Source: Vibrio cyclitrophicus
GTDB taxonomy: Bacteria > Pseudomonadota > Gammaproteobacteria > Enterobacterales > Vibrionaceae
NCBI RefSeq assembly: GCF_024347435.1
Contig: NZ_AP025480.1
Location: 2,604,001 to 2,668,000, forward strand
Direction of reading: 5' to 3'
Length of the DNA: 64,000 bases
Part shown: one piece after another, positions 38,207 through 47,508 of the stretch
Position numbering within the stretch: position 1 is the stretch's first letter
Layout: every line of letters starts with the position of its first letter
The notes under the pieces: generated by a model
What the model saw: only the letters and a program-made list of their open reading frames with translations
The model's database searches: none
What the model was told of the DNA's origin: nothing
Made by a program: the position numbers and the translations under genes

Positions 38207-38803
38207 TTACGCGCCTAAAATCAATAGTGCGCTTGCTGAAGCCACGCCAACCGACAGCCATTTAGAGTAAACCGCACGGCCAACCAAAGTGCCGATAACC
38301 ATTAATGCCAAAGCACTGATGCCCATGCCTGCTGCAAACTGAGTCAGATTACTTGCCGCCTCAACACCGTGTGCGTAACCATGGAAAAACAACATACCAA
38401 TCGAAGCCGCTAATACACTGTTTACACGCTTAGTTGATGGTGAGAATACATGCCATAAACATAAACTAACTACAAACAGAGAAGCGATGATCGCTGGTTC
38501 AACAATCACAGAGAAACCCAAGGCTTGGCCTGCGATAAGACCAAGCATTAACGATACTAATCCACCCCCAATCAAAGCTGCTTTGATCTTGGTTGAAAAT
38601 GACAGTGCGCCAATTAATAGACCAAAAGCGATCAGCATGATCAGGTGATCCATGCCTGTCACAGGGTGAGTTAAGCCAGACATAAATGAGTGAGACTCAT
38701 GAACCGAGTGAGATCCATGACCTGGATGAGCCAATGCCAATGTCGATGTTGTTAGAGAAGCTATTGTGAAAGTACATAAGCCTGCAGCTGTTTTAAAGTT
38801 CAT
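38207..38803 (-). CDS. ureJ: HupE/UreJ-family nickel-related membrane protein
   Basis: 198 residues. A cleavable N-terminal signal (~1-25) is followed by a His-rich HPGHGSHSVHESHSF and GLTHPVTGMDHLIMLIAFGLLIG, the HupE/UreJ motif, and then five further hydrophobic segments. These proteins are thought to import or diffuse nickel across the membrane. No separate nickel transporter is in the window, so this is the likely local nickel source. It lies between ureE and ureF. Confidence 0.9.
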   Translation of the reverse strand: MNFKTAAGLCTFTIASLTTSTLALAHPGHGSHSVHESHSFMSGLTHPVTGMDHLIMLIAFGLLIGALSFSTKIKAALIGGGLVSLMLGLIAGQALGFSVIVEPAIIASLFVVSLCLWHVFSPSTKRVNSVLAASIGMLFFHGYAHGVEAASNLTQFAAGMGISALALMVIGTLVGRAVYSKWLSVGVASASALLILGA

Positions 38804-38876
38804 CGCGAGTTCCTTGCGTTTATAGTTATTAATATCGTGGTTGTATCTATAAATGGGTGAGTCTCAAATGACTCGA

Positions 38877-39329
38877 TTAATGATGGTGGTGATGACCACC
38901 CGAGCGACCGCCATAAGCGCCGCCTTCAGGTTCAAACGGTTGTGTCTCGGTGGTCACTTTAGCGCCTAAGCCTTCAACCATTTCATCCAAAACATGGTCG
39001 TGTTGATAACGAACCCAGCCAGCTTCCACTTGCAACGGAACATGTCGATTGCCAAGGTGGTAAGCCACTCGCGTTAGTAGGAGCAGATCTTCACAGTAAA
39101 CAGTCGAAACGGTTTCAGGTGCCGCTTTCACTTCCACGACCAAGCCACATTCACTTGAGAGTTGTTCACCGCCACGCAAGATATGACCTCGTGGTAGAAA
39201 CAGCCCTGCATTGCGCCCGTCATCGAGTGTGACTTTAAGACGACTCTTAATACGACTATCGATCGGTAGACTTAGAAAGCCATCAGGAGTCGTGTTTAAC
39301 TCCTCTTGAATATGAGTTAGTTCAATCAT
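38877..39329 (-). CDS. ureE: urease accessory nickel-chaperone UreE
   Basis: 150 residues. The N-terminal peptide-binding domain has FLSLPIDSRIKSRLKVTLDDGRNAGLFLPRG. The C-terminal metal-binding domain has YHLGNRHVPLQVE, and the tail GGHHHHH binds extra nickel. UreE hands nickel to UreG. It is followed by ureJ after 73 bases and preceded by a 115-base gap with direct repeats. Confidence 0.95.
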   Translation of the reverse strand: MIELTHIQEELNTTPDGFLSLPIDSRIKSRLKVTLDDGRNAGLFLPRGHILRGGEQLSSECGLVVEVKAAPETVSTVYCEDLLLLTRVAYHLGNRHVPLQVEAGWVRYQHDHVLDEMVEGLGAKVTTETQPFEPEGGAYGGRSGGHHHHH

Positions 39330-39370
39330 GCTATTACCTCAATCTCCTTGTGAGATTTATAACGTTCAAA

Positions 39371-39438
39371 ATAAGAGCCCTCAGCCAAGAGCTAAAACAC
39401 GAGCTTCAGCTAAAGGTCTAAGATAAGAGCCTTCAGCC
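39371..39438. repeat. direct repeats between ureC and ureE
   Basis: ATAAGAGCCCTCAGCC at 39371-39386 and ATAAGAGCCTTCAGCC at 39423-39438 differ at one base; a degenerate third unit (GAGCTTCAGCTAAAG) lies between. Probably replication slippage in the spacer. Confidence 0.7.
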
Positions 39439-39444
39439 GAGCTA

Positions 39445-41148
39445 TTAAAATAGAAAATATCTTTGAGCCATTGGCAGTTCTTCAGCAGGTTCACACGTAA
39501 GCAGCTCGCCATCAGCGCGCACTTGATAAGTCTGAGAGTCGACCTCAATCTTCGGCATCCAATCGTTAAGCTTCATGTCAGCTTTACTGATGTTTCGGCA
39601 GTTGCTCACTACGCCAATCAAACTCTGCAGCCCCAACTGCTTATCGATGTTCTGCGCCTTGGCTTCCTTGGAAACAAACAACATCGATGTGTTCTGACAC
39701 GCCTTGCCATAGCTACCAAACATAGAGCGATAGTGAACTGGCTGAGGGGTTGGGATAGAAGCATTGGGATCACCCATTGGTGCCATGGCGATCATGCCGC
39801 CTTTCAAAATCACGCTTGGTTTCACACCAAAGAAAGCGGGCTTCCACAACACTAAGTCTGCTAATTTTCCGGCTTCGATAGAACCGATTTCATGAGACAT
39901 ACCATGAGTAATCGCAGGGTTGATGGTGTACTTAGCGACATAACGTCTTAGACGGAAGTTATCGCTGTAGTCTGAATCTTCTTTTAGGCTACCGCGCTGA
40001 ACTTTCATCTTGTGCGCGGTTTGCCAAGTTCGAGTTATTACTTCACCCACTCGCCCCATCGCTTGAGAATCCGAAGCGATCATAGAAAACGCACCTAAAT
40101 CATGAAGAATGTCTTCAGCGGCAATGGTTTCACGACGAATACGCGACTCGGCGAACGCCACATCTTCAGCAATAGACGGGGAAAGGTGGTGACATACCAT
40201 CAACATGTCCAAATGCTCATCGACGGTGTTTATGGTGTAAGGTCGTGTAGGGTTAGTCGAAGAAGGCAGAACATTCGGTTCACCTGCAGCACGAATAATA
40301 TCAGGAGCGTGACCACCACCCGCACCTTCGGTGTGATATGTATGAATCACGCGGTCACCGATTGCGCCAAGTGTCGATTCAACAAAACCAGATTCATTCA
40401 GAGTGTCGGTATGAATCGCAACTTGTACGTCCATCTCGTCAGCAACACTTAAGCAGGTATCGATTGAAGCGGGGGTTGTTCCCCAGTCTTCGTGCAACTT
40501 CAAACCGACTGCACCTGCTGCGACTTGTTCGCGTAGAGCTTCTGGCTGACTTGCATTGCCTTTACCTAACAAACCAAAGTTCATTGGGAATTGATCGAGT
40601 GATTCCAACATGCGGTGCATGTTCCAAGGCCCTGGCGTACATGTGGTTGCGTTAGTACCCGTATTTGGCCCAGTGCCACCGCCAATCATGGTGGTAACAC
40701 CTGAAGCTAGCGCTTCTTCAATTTGTTGCGGGCAGATAAAGTGGATGTGTGAATCAATGCCACCAGCTGTCAGAATAGAGCCTTCACCGGCTAAAATTTC
40801 GGTGCCTGGGCCAATCACAATATCAACACCCGGTTGAACATCTGGGTTGCCCGCTTTACCTAATGCCTGAACTCGGCCATCTTTAATTGCGACATCGGCT
40901 TTCACGATGCCCCAGTAGTCTAATACGATGGCGTTGGTAATCACCAAATCCGGTGTCTCAGCACTTGGACGTTGGCTTTGCCCTTGTCCATCACGGATGA
41001 CTTTGCCACCGCCGAATTTCACTTCGTCGCCGTAAACGGTGTAATCTTTTTCAACTTCTAACCATAAATCGGTGTCAGCAAGACGCACTCGGTCTCCAAC
41101 TGTTGGCCCGAACATTTCGGCGTAAGCCTGTCTGGATATCGTCGCCAT
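39445..41148 (-). CDS. ureC: urease alpha (catalytic) subunit
   Basis: 567 residues, full length. It hydrolyses urea to ammonia and carbamate at a bis-nickel site. Seen: [10 protein letters not shown] (nickel His pair), [12 protein letters not shown] with the lysine that is carbamylated, [26 protein letters not shown], and the flap [22 protein letters not shown] with the active-site His. The ATG at 41148 gives [21 protein letters not shown]. It follows ureB by 41 bases. Confidence 0.98.
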   Translation of the reverse strand: MATISRQAYAEMFGPTVGDRVRLADTDLWLEVEKDYTVYGDEVKFGGGKVIRDGQGQSQRPSAETPDLVITNAIVLDYWGIVKADVAIKDGRVQALGKAGNPDVQPGVDIVIGPGTEILAGEGSILTAGGIDSHIHFICPQQIEEALASGVTTMIGGGTGPNTGTNATTCTPGPWNMHRMLESLDQFPMNFGLLGKGNASQPEALREQVAAGAVGLKLHEDWGTTPASIDTCLSVADEMDVQVAIHTDTLNESGFVESTLGAIGDRVIHTYHTEGAGGGHAPDIIRAAGEPNVLPSSTNPTRPYTINTVDEHLDMLMVCHHLSPSIAEDVAFAESRIRRETIAAEDILHDLGAFSMIASDSQAMGRVGEVITRTWQTAHKMKVQRGSLKEDSDYSDNFRLRRYVAKYTINPAITHGMSHEIGSIEAGKLADLVLWKPAFFGVKPSVILKGGMIAMAPMGDPNASIPTPQPVHYRSMFGSYGKACQNTSMLFVSKEAKAQNIDKQLGLQSLIGVVSNCRNISKADMKLNDWMPKIEVDSQTYQVRADGELLTCEPAEELPMAQRYFLF

Positions 41149-41189
41149 GATCAATCCTTTGTTGTTTTAATTATTTCCGTGAGGAGCTC

Positions 41190-41525
41190 TTAAAGCTTGC
41201 CCATCACCTTTCCTTGGAAGCCGTAAATTTCTAACTTACCGGCATAACGTACTAACTCGACGCTACGCGACTGACCCGGCTCGAATCGAGTTGCAGTGCC
41301 CGCAGGGATATTGAGTCGAAAGCCTTTAGTGGTTTCTCTATCAAAGATCAGCGAAGGATTTGCTTCATAGAAGTGGTAATGAGAGCCAATTTGAATAGGA
41401 CGATCGCCAATGTTTTGAACTTTAACTGACGTTGTCTCGCGACCTTCATTTAAGGTGATGTCACCGGGAGCGGTTTCTACTTTGCCGGGAACGAAACCTG
41501 AGTATTTTTTTGTGGAACCAGCCAT
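41190..41525 (-). CDS. ureB: urease beta subunit
   Basis: 111 residues. Structural subunit of the UreABC complex. Family sequence [24 protein letters not shown] and [24 protein letters not shown] is complete. Separate from ureA and ureC, as in most proteobacteria. Eleven bases after ureA. Confidence 0.97.
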   Translation of the reverse strand: MAGSTKKYSGFVPGKVETAPGDITLNEGRETTSVKVQNIGDRPIQIGSHYHFYEANPSLIFDRETTKGFRLNIPAGTATRFEPGQSRSVELVRYAGKLEIYGFQGKVMGKL

Positions 41526-41536
41526 CTTACTTCTCC

Positions 41537-41839
41537 CTACACGATAGGTTCATGAACGGTCACCAACTTGGTGCCATCAGGAAAAGTGGCTTCGACTTGT
41601 ACATCAGGGATCATGGAAGGGATCCCCTCCATAACGTCATCGACAGTAAGAAGTGTGCGTCCAAAATCCATCAACTCTGAAACGGTTTTACCCTCGCGGG
41701 CACCTTCGAGAATGGCACTGCTGATCAGTGCAATAGATTCTGGATAGTTGAGTTTTAAGCCTTTTTGTTTGCGCTGCTGTGCCAGCATTCCTGCACAGAA
41801 GATAAGTAGCTTATCTTTTTCTCTTGGTGTTAATTCCAT
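41537..41839 (-). CDS. ureA: urease gamma subunit
   Basis: 100 residues. [40 protein letters not shown] and the [28 protein letters not shown] ending are family hallmarks. Structural subunit of urease. It follows ureD after a 133-base gap that carries no gene and could hold a weak internal promoter. Confidence 0.97.
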   Translation of the reverse strand: MELTPREKDKLLIFCAGMLAQQRKQKGLKLNYPESIALISSAILEGAREGKTVSELMDFGRTLLTVDDVMEGIPSMIPDVQVEATFPDGTKLVTVHEPIV

Positions 41840-41972
41840 TTAGCCGCCCGCTGTTAGTGTTGTTTTCTTAGTGCTCAAAAACGCATGAGCAGTAAGTGGG
41901 ATTCAAACACAGCAAGCTTTAAAAAATGTACCGAGGGCCGGAAGTCGCCCTCGGTACAAAAAGGGCTAATCG

Positions 41973-42920
41973 CTAAGTCGCCCAAATCCTTGGTAAATCA
42001 GGAGTCGTACCACACAAATGAGAGCGAGTTGCTTGCCATATCTGACCAAAGGCTTGGAGAATGTCTTCACTCCAATTACCCAAGGCTCGCACCACAATCA
42101 ATCCCTCTATTTGCGTCGCACCCATTATTAATGTGGGCTCATTCGGCACTTTCGATGTGACTGATTGCTGTGAAGCTTGCTGTGTAATAGATAAGAGCAA
42201 GCTCTGTACCAACTCTAAATCTTGCTTCTCATTTGACGTAAGATAAAAGGTTCCCATCATTGAGAAATCAAGTAACCCCATATTTATCATTAACTTATCG
42301 CCACCATGAAAATTAAAACCTTCAGTGAGAAGCCTTTGATTATCAAGATAGATTTCTGTTTTCCCTACAAGGTGACCATGCTCAAATCCCTCATTCTGTG
42401 CAGGTCGCCCAAAACAGTGCATCTCCCAACCCCAAAACTGTGCGCCCTTTTCTAGCCGAATTTCAGTGTCTAAACGTACGTGTGCATTAGGGAAAAAAAT
42501 GTTCTCTTGCGGCATCCATTCCAAGCGCGCATCTTTCTTCACTCGCAAGGTCTGCTTCTGCTTGGCGTACTTATTATTAGAACGATAAAACTTAGTGGCA
42601 CCGGGGGTGGTAATTAGCGCATGAGCGCCACTTTCTATGGTCGCTTCAATGTTGAGAGTGTCACCACCTACTACTCCGCCGGGGGGATGGAGTAAGTAGG
42701 TGTGACACGTTTCCCCATCAGGATACAAGGGGCGTTGCACCGCAAGCGGACCAGACTGCTGACGATTCTTTAAAACGGTTTTATCACCACGGTCGACAAA
42801 GTTGAGGTTTAAGCTCGCCTGCCAGCCGTCTCGAATATCTTGTTCAATGGTTTCATTCAGAGACAAAGCCTCGGTTAGAGAAGCGTCCCTTTCTTCGCTC
42901 AAAGAAAATAAAGCACTCAT
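41973..42920 (-). CDS. ureD: urease accessory protein UreD
   Basis: 315 residues. It binds apo-urease and channels nickel from UreF/UreG. HLLHPPGGVVGGDTL (with a Tyr-Leu variant at its start), TTPGATKFYRS, LEWMPQENIFFPNAH and WGWEMHCFGRPA are typical. Its ATG overlaps the urtE stop as ATGA, tying the urea transporter and urease genes into one transcript. Confidence 0.95.
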   Translation of the reverse strand: MSALFSLSEERDASLTEALSLNETIEQDIRDGWQASLNLNFVDRGDKTVLKNRQQSGPLAVQRPLYPDGETCHTYLLHPPGGVVGGDTLNIEATIESGAHALITTPGATKFYRSNNKYAKQKQTLRVKKDARLEWMPQENIFFPNAHVRLDTEIRLEKGAQFWGWEMHCFGRPAQNEGFEHGHLVGKTEIYLDNQRLLTEGFNFHGGDKLMINMGLLDFSMMGTFYLTSNEKQDLELVQSLLLSITQQASQQSVTSKVPNEPTLIMGATQIEGLIVVRALGNWSEDILQAFGQIWQATRSHLCGTTPDLPRIWAT

Positions 42921-43612
42921 ACGGTCAGGTACTCCTTGATCAAGGATTCATTGAGCCCTTTCATTTCTCCTTCCGCGACCTGACGTCCACGGTCAAGAAT
43001 GCAGAAGCGATCACCAACCTTTCTCGCAAATGGTAGCTTTTGCTCTACAAGCAGAACCGTGAGTCCCATCTTCTCGTTAAGCATACGAATGATGTCGCCA
43101 ATCTCTTGCACGATATTGGGCTGAATACCTTCTGTCGGTTCATCCAAGATCAATAGCTTAGGGTTAACCACCAACGCACGACCAATCGCGAGCTGTTGTT
43201 GCTGACCACCAGATAAGTCGCCACCACGTCGATGCAGCATCTCTTTTAATACAGGGAAGATATCGAAGATAAACTCTGGGATCTTACGGTCACCCTTGTC
43301 GCGAATCGGTAAACCGACTTCTAGATTTTCTTGCACAGTAAGCATCGGAAAGATCTGACGTCCCTGCGGCACATAACCGATTCCTTGGCGAGCACGATCT
43401 TCGGCATCGGTTTTCAAAAGCGATTCACCCGATAACGAAATGTCACCACTTTTGACTTTAACTAGCCCCATGATGCATTGCAGAAGAGTCGTTTTACCAA
43501 CGCCATTGCGTCCCATCAATACCGTGCATTTGCCTTCTGGGATCTGCATGTCTAAATCCCACAATGTGTGGCTCTCACCGTAATATTGATTAACTGATTT
43601 AACCTCTAGCAT
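42917..43612 (-). CDS. urtE: urea ABC transporter ATP-binding protein UrtE
   Basis: 231 residues from the ATG at 43612. Walker A GRNGVGKTTLL, Q-loop in YVPQGRQIFPMLTVQENL, signature LSGGQQQQLAIGRAL and Walker B LLILDEPTEGIQP are intact. The UrtDE pair drives urea import. A longer frame opens 46 codons earlier inside urtD, but MLEVKSVNQYYGE is the family start and lies one base after the urtD stop. Next gene ureD overlaps by four bases. Confidence 0.96.
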   Translation of the reverse strand: MLEVKSVNQYYGESHTLWDLDMQIPEGKCTVLMGRNGVGKTTLLQCIMGLVKVKSGDISLSGESLLKTDAEDRARQGIGYVPQGRQIFPMLTVQENLEVGLPIRDKGDRKIPEFIFDIFPVLKEMLHRRGGDLSGGQQQQLAIGRALVVNPKLLILDEPTEGIQPNIVQEIGDIIRMLNEKMGLTVLLVEQKLPFARKVGDRFCILDRGRQVAEGEMKGLNESLIKEYLTV

Positions 43613-43613
43613 C

Positions 43614-44456
43614 CTATTCTCCGAGATAAACTTGTTTAACTTCAGGGTGAGCTTGCACTTGATCCATGGTGCCTTCGGCCAACACGTGACCTTGATGAAG
43701 TACGGTGACATGGCTAGCGATTGAACGAACGAAATCCATATCGTGTTCAACCACGACTACAGAGTGTTTGCCTGCCAGTGAGTTAAGTAACTCCGATGTA
43801 CGATCCATCTCTTGGTGAGTCATACCTGCAACGGGCTCATCCACCAGTAACAGCTTGGGGTTCTGCATCAATAACATGCCGATCTCTAACCACTGCTTTT
43901 GTCCGTGAGAGAGATTGCCAGCCAAGTTGGCGGCTTCGTCTTTTAGGTGAATAAGTTCAAGTACCGAGGTGAGCTTGTCCTTCTGCTCACCAGACATCAC
44001 CGCAGTGAAAGTAGACCAAACAGAGCGGTCGCCCGCCATGGCTAATTCAAGGTTTTGCCAAACGGTTAGACATTCAATCACGGTCGGTTTTTGAAACTTA
44101 CGCCCAACTCCAGCATTGGCAATTTCTGCTTCATTCATCTTCAATAAGTTAATGTTCGAGCCTAACCACACATCACCAGTATCTGGCTTTGTTTTACCCG
44201 TAATGATATCCATCATAGTGGTTTTACCCGCGCCATTAGGACCGATGATGCAGCGCAGTTCGCCTTCTTTGATATAAAGATTGAGGTCGTTGATCGCTTG
44301 GAAACCATCGAAGTTTTTGTTAACGCCTTCCACGTACAACAACACGTTATGACGGGTATCGATGGCAGGATGAACATCAGGCTTGAGATAATCAAAGACT
44401 TCGTCTCGGCGAGTGAAGGCTTGAACCGATTCCTTAACGTTACTAAATGTGGTCAT
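43614..44456 (-). CDS. urtD: urea ABC transporter ATP-binding protein UrtD
   Basis: 280 residues. Walker A GPNGAGKTTMMDIITGKT, signature LSHGQKQWLEIGMLL and Walker B LLLVDEPVAGMT fit the LivG-like family. A ~35-residue N-terminal stretch precedes the ABC domain, as in other UrtD. Start overlaps the urtC stop by four bases. Confidence 0.95.
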   Translation of the reverse strand: MTTFSNVKESVQAFTRRDEVFDYLKPDVHPAIDTRHNVLLYVEGVNKNFDGFQAINDLNLYIKEGELRCIIGPNGAGKTTMMDIITGKTKPDTGDVWLGSNINLLKMNEAEIANAGVGRKFQKPTVIECLTVWQNLELAMAGDRSVWSTFTAVMSGEQKDKLTSVLELIHLKDEAANLAGNLSHGQKQWLEIGMLLMQNPKLLLVDEPVAGMTHQEMDRTSELLNSLAGKHSVVVVEHDMDFVRSIASHVTVLHQGHVLAEGTMDQVQAHPEVKQVYLGE

Positions 44457-45634
44457 ACGATCACCTCCTTGTTTTCTGACTGATCATCCTTATCTGATTT
44501 TCCTTGTCCCTTGCCTCGTGAACCCGACGCCTTACGCAGTTGTTGCCATTTCTCGCTAACAAAGCCAATCACACCTTGTGGGAAGTACATGGTTGAAAGT
44601 ACAAATAGACCACCTAGGGCGAATAACCACACCTCTGGGAATTCAACCGTAAACCAACTCTTGGCGTAGTTGATGATCAGGGCACCAACGATGGCACCAA
44701 ACAGAGTGGCACGACCACCCAAGGCAACCCAAACCACTATCTCAATCGAGTTAAGCGGAGCAAACTCTCCCGGGTTGATGATACCGACTTGAGGCACATA
44801 TAAAGCACCAGCAATACCCGCGATAACCGCAGATAGAACGAAGACCCACAGCTTGATACCATCGACGTCGTAACCCATGAATCGAGTGCGAGATTCAGTA
44901 TCACGAATCGCTAAAGCCACTCGCCCTAATCGACTGGTCACCACCATGCGACACGCGATGTAGCTGAGGATTAGCGCAATACCAGTCGCAACAAACAGAC
45001 CTATCTTGACTGCATCACTTTGCAAGCTCAGACCGATGATGTCTTTAAAGTCCGTCAATCCATTGTTACCACCAAAGCCCATTTCGTTGCGGAAAAACGC
45101 CAGCATCAATGCGTAAGTTAACGCTTGAGTCATGATAGAAAGATACACCCCTGACACTCGAGAACGGAAAGCTAAATAACCGAACAAATAAGCCAATGCG
45201 CCCGGTACCAACACCACCATTAGGCAGGCGAACCAGAACTGATCAAAGCCCTGCCAGAACCATGGCAACGCCGACCAATCAAGAAACACCATGAAGTCAG
45301 GTAGGATTGGGTCGCCATATACCCCACGGTCACCAATCTGGCGCATTAAGTACATGCCCATCGCATAGCCACCAAGCGCAAAGAAAGCGCCATGGCCTAG
45401 ACTCAAGATTCCGAGGTAGCCCCACACAAGATCGAGCGCCAACGCCAACATTGCGTAACTCAGGTATTTGCCCATTAATGAGATTGTAAAAGTCTCAACA
45501 TGAAGCGGGTGTCCACTTGGCAACATGGTGTTAGCCAGCGGAATAAGAATGACGGCCGCAAGAATGGCAAGGATGGTCAGTTGACCACCTTTGTCACCAC
45601 GCATCGCCGAAAGTACAAATGATTTAGACTGCAT
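44453..45634 (-). CDS. urtC: urea ABC transporter permease UrtC
   Basis: 393 residues with about ten membrane helices, LivM-like. YAMLALALDLVWGYLGILSLGHGAFFALGGYAMG and VSGVYLSIMTQALTYALMLAFFRNE are characteristic. I use the ATG at 45634, which has AAGGA seven bases upstream and lies ten bases after urtB; a GTG 11 codons earlier overlaps urtB. The C-terminal tail is Lys/Asp rich. Confidence 0.94.
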   Translation of the reverse strand: MQSKSFVLSAMRGDKGGQLTILAILAAVILIPLANTMLPSGHPLHVETFTISLMGKYLSYAMLALALDLVWGYLGILSLGHGAFFALGGYAMGMYLMRQIGDRGVYGDPILPDFMVFLDWSALPWFWQGFDQFWFACLMVVLVPGALAYLFGYLAFRSRVSGVYLSIMTQALTYALMLAFFRNEMGFGGNNGLTDFKDIIGLSLQSDAVKIGLFVATGIALILSYIACRMVVTSRLGRVALAIRDTESRTRFMGYDVDGIKLWVFVLSAVIAGIAGALYVPQVGIINPGEFAPLNSIEIVVWVALGGRATLFGAIVGALIINYAKSWFTVEFPEVWLFALGGLFVLSTMYFPQGVIGFVSEKWQQLRKASGSRGKGQGKSDKDDQSENKEVIV

Positions 45635-45644
45635 GATGTTGTCC

Positions 45645-47273
45645 TTAACCTTCAGCCGCACGGCCACGTTGCGGGAATAGTCCGCGTGGACGTTTTTGAA
45701 TAAACAGAATGATGAAAACCAGTACTAGGATCTTGGCGAGAACCGCACCAGCCCATGGTTCTAAAATCTTATTAAATAAGCCAAGGCTGAGCCCTGCGAC
45801 TAGTGTGCCCCATAAGTTGCCAACCCCGCCAAACACCACCACCATGAAAGAATCAATGATGTACGCCTGCCCCATATTTGGGCCAACGTTAGTCAGTTGA
45901 GAAAGCGCTACACCCGCAACACCTGCGACGCCAGAGCCTAAACCGAAGGTCATCGCATCAACACGTTCCGATCGAATCCCCATCGCACGAGCCATACCAC
46001 GGTTTTGAGAAACGGCACGAACCTGAAGGCCTAACGGTGTCTTTTTCAGAACCATCAATAACCCCATAAACACCAAGCCACAGAACAAGATGATGTAAAG
46101 ACGGTTATAAGTCAGCGATAGCATAGGATTCAATTGAAGCGCACCAGACATCCATTCAGGTGTACTCACTGATCGGTTCAGCGGAGAGAAAATAGAGCGA
46201 ACGGCTTGCTGCAAGATTAAGCTGATACCAAAGGTGGCGAGCAAGGTCTCTAATGGACGCCCATAAAGGTGACGAATCACGCTTCGCTCAATCGCAATAC
46301 CCACTAAGCCCGAAACGATGAATGCTGCAGGAATAGAAAGTATTAGCGCTAAACCAATATGATTCGGCATCAGAAGTTGCAATACATAGGTGGTGTAAGC
46401 GCCAATCATGATCAGCTCACCATGAGCCATGTTGATAACGCCCATCACACCAAAGGTGATCGCTAAGCCAATGCCCGCTAGTACCAATACCGAACCTAAA
46501 CTCAAGCCAAAGAATACGGTTTCAACACCTGAGTACAGAGCTTGGCTTTGTTGATAATCGTCCATCGCACGCTCTGTTGCAGCCAAAATGCTTGGTTCTT
46601 GCTCACCGTTAAGTAGTTGGTTCAGTGTTTTTAGAACGACTGAATGCTTAAAGTCGCCCACTCGTTCAATCGATGTTACTCGAGCTTCAGTTGTTGCACT
46701 GTTATCAAGCGAGGTAAAAATAGCTAATGACAAATCCATTAGTTCAGCGACTTTACCATCGGTCTCATTTTCTCTAAGTTCGGATAAACGATCGATGATA
46801 GTGGCATCCTTAGTTCCCAGTAGATCGAGAACCGCTTGATAACGCACATCTGGGTTACTGCTATTTAATCCAATAGAGGCAATTTCACCCCGTAAGATCC
46901 CGCGAAGTTTGTTGTTTACGCGCACCTTTTTAAACAGCTTAGCATTGTCGATATTGAGAGTTGATTCATCCCATACAGACTGAACTGAAGTGGCTGTTTT
47001 GGTGTTTTGAATGAGATAGAGCTGTTTATAATGTTCGTTTTTTTTATCATTGAAGTAATAGAGATTGCCGTTTAACCATCCATCTAAAATAGCCTTCGAC
47101 ACGTCTTCCGTTTGTGTCTCAATGATCCAATCGATGGCTAGCTCTTTATCCGATGTTTTTTTACCAACTAGCGCCTTGGTAAAGCTAGCTTCATCCGTTA
47201 TTCCAGCAAAAGCCAACTGAGCACTGATAGCCATGAGCAACAGCGCCTTAAATACGTTTAATACGTTCTTCAT
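45645..47273 (-). CDS. urtB: urea ABC transporter permease UrtB
   Basis: 542 residues. A signal peptide (~1-23) and a ~220-residue soluble N-terminal domain with helical-repeat character precede the LivH-like permease (SLGSVLVLAGIGLAITFGVMGVINMAHGELIMIGAYTTYV). Long N-terminal extensions are usual for proteobacterial UrtB. The ATG at 47273 has AAGGA eight bases upstream. A 235-base gap with hairpins separates it from urtA. Confidence 0.94.
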   Translation of the reverse strand: MKNVLNVFKALLLMAISAQLAFAGITDEASFTKALVGKKTSDKELAIDWIIETQTEDVSKAILDGWLNGNLYYFNDKKNEHYKQLYLIQNTKTATSVQSVWDESTLNIDNAKLFKKVRVNNKLRGILRGEIASIGLNSSNPDVRYQAVLDLLGTKDATIIDRLSELRENETDGKVAELMDLSLAIFTSLDNSATTEARVTSIERVGDFKHSVVLKTLNQLLNGEQEPSILAATERAMDDYQQSQALYSGVETVFFGLSLGSVLVLAGIGLAITFGVMGVINMAHGELIMIGAYTTYVLQLLMPNHIGLALILSIPAAFIVSGLVGIAIERSVIRHLYGRPLETLLATFGISLILQQAVRSIFSPLNRSVSTPEWMSGALQLNPMLSLTYNRLYIILFCGLVFMGLLMVLKKTPLGLQVRAVSQNRGMARAMGIRSERVDAMTFGLGSGVAGVAGVALSQLTNVGPNMGQAYIIDSFMVVVFGGVGNLWGTLVAGLSLGLFNKILEPWAGAVLAKILVLVFIILFIQKRPRGLFPQRGRAAEG

Positions 47274-47356
47274 CCCTGCTTCCTTAACCAACAAGTTAGA
47301 TATTGTTATTTTTTACTTGGTGGATGTTTGGATAGTTGTTGTGACTTGAAACTAAT

Positions 47357-47418
47357 TTGAGCCTTCTCTTTCGTTGCGCCTCCATGCAGAAGCACTCTTC
47401 CCTAAAGAGAAGGCTCAA
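47357..47418. repeat. long perfect inverted repeat between urtA and urtB
   Basis: TTGAGCCTTCTCTTT (47357-47371) and AAAGAGAAGGCTCAA (47404-47418) pair over 15 bases around a 32-base loop. In the transcript this forms a stable hairpin just after the binding-protein gene, where such structures often damp downstream expression or protect upstream mRNA. Confidence 0.75.
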
Positions 47419-47466
47419 TATTCATAGCTAGTAGTTACCGGTAATAGCTAACACCCAGTAACGAAA

Positions 47467-47493
47467 GCTGATAACCAGTAACTAGTTATCAGC
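47467..47493 (-). terminator. hairpin just downstream of urtA
   Basis: GCTGATAAC and GTTATCAGC pair over nine bases around a nine-base loop, 15 bases after the urtA stop. No clear T-run follows, so it may be an mRNA-stabilising or attenuating hairpin rather than a full terminator. Confidence 0.4.
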
Positions 47494-47508
47494 CAAGAGC
47501 GAATAACT

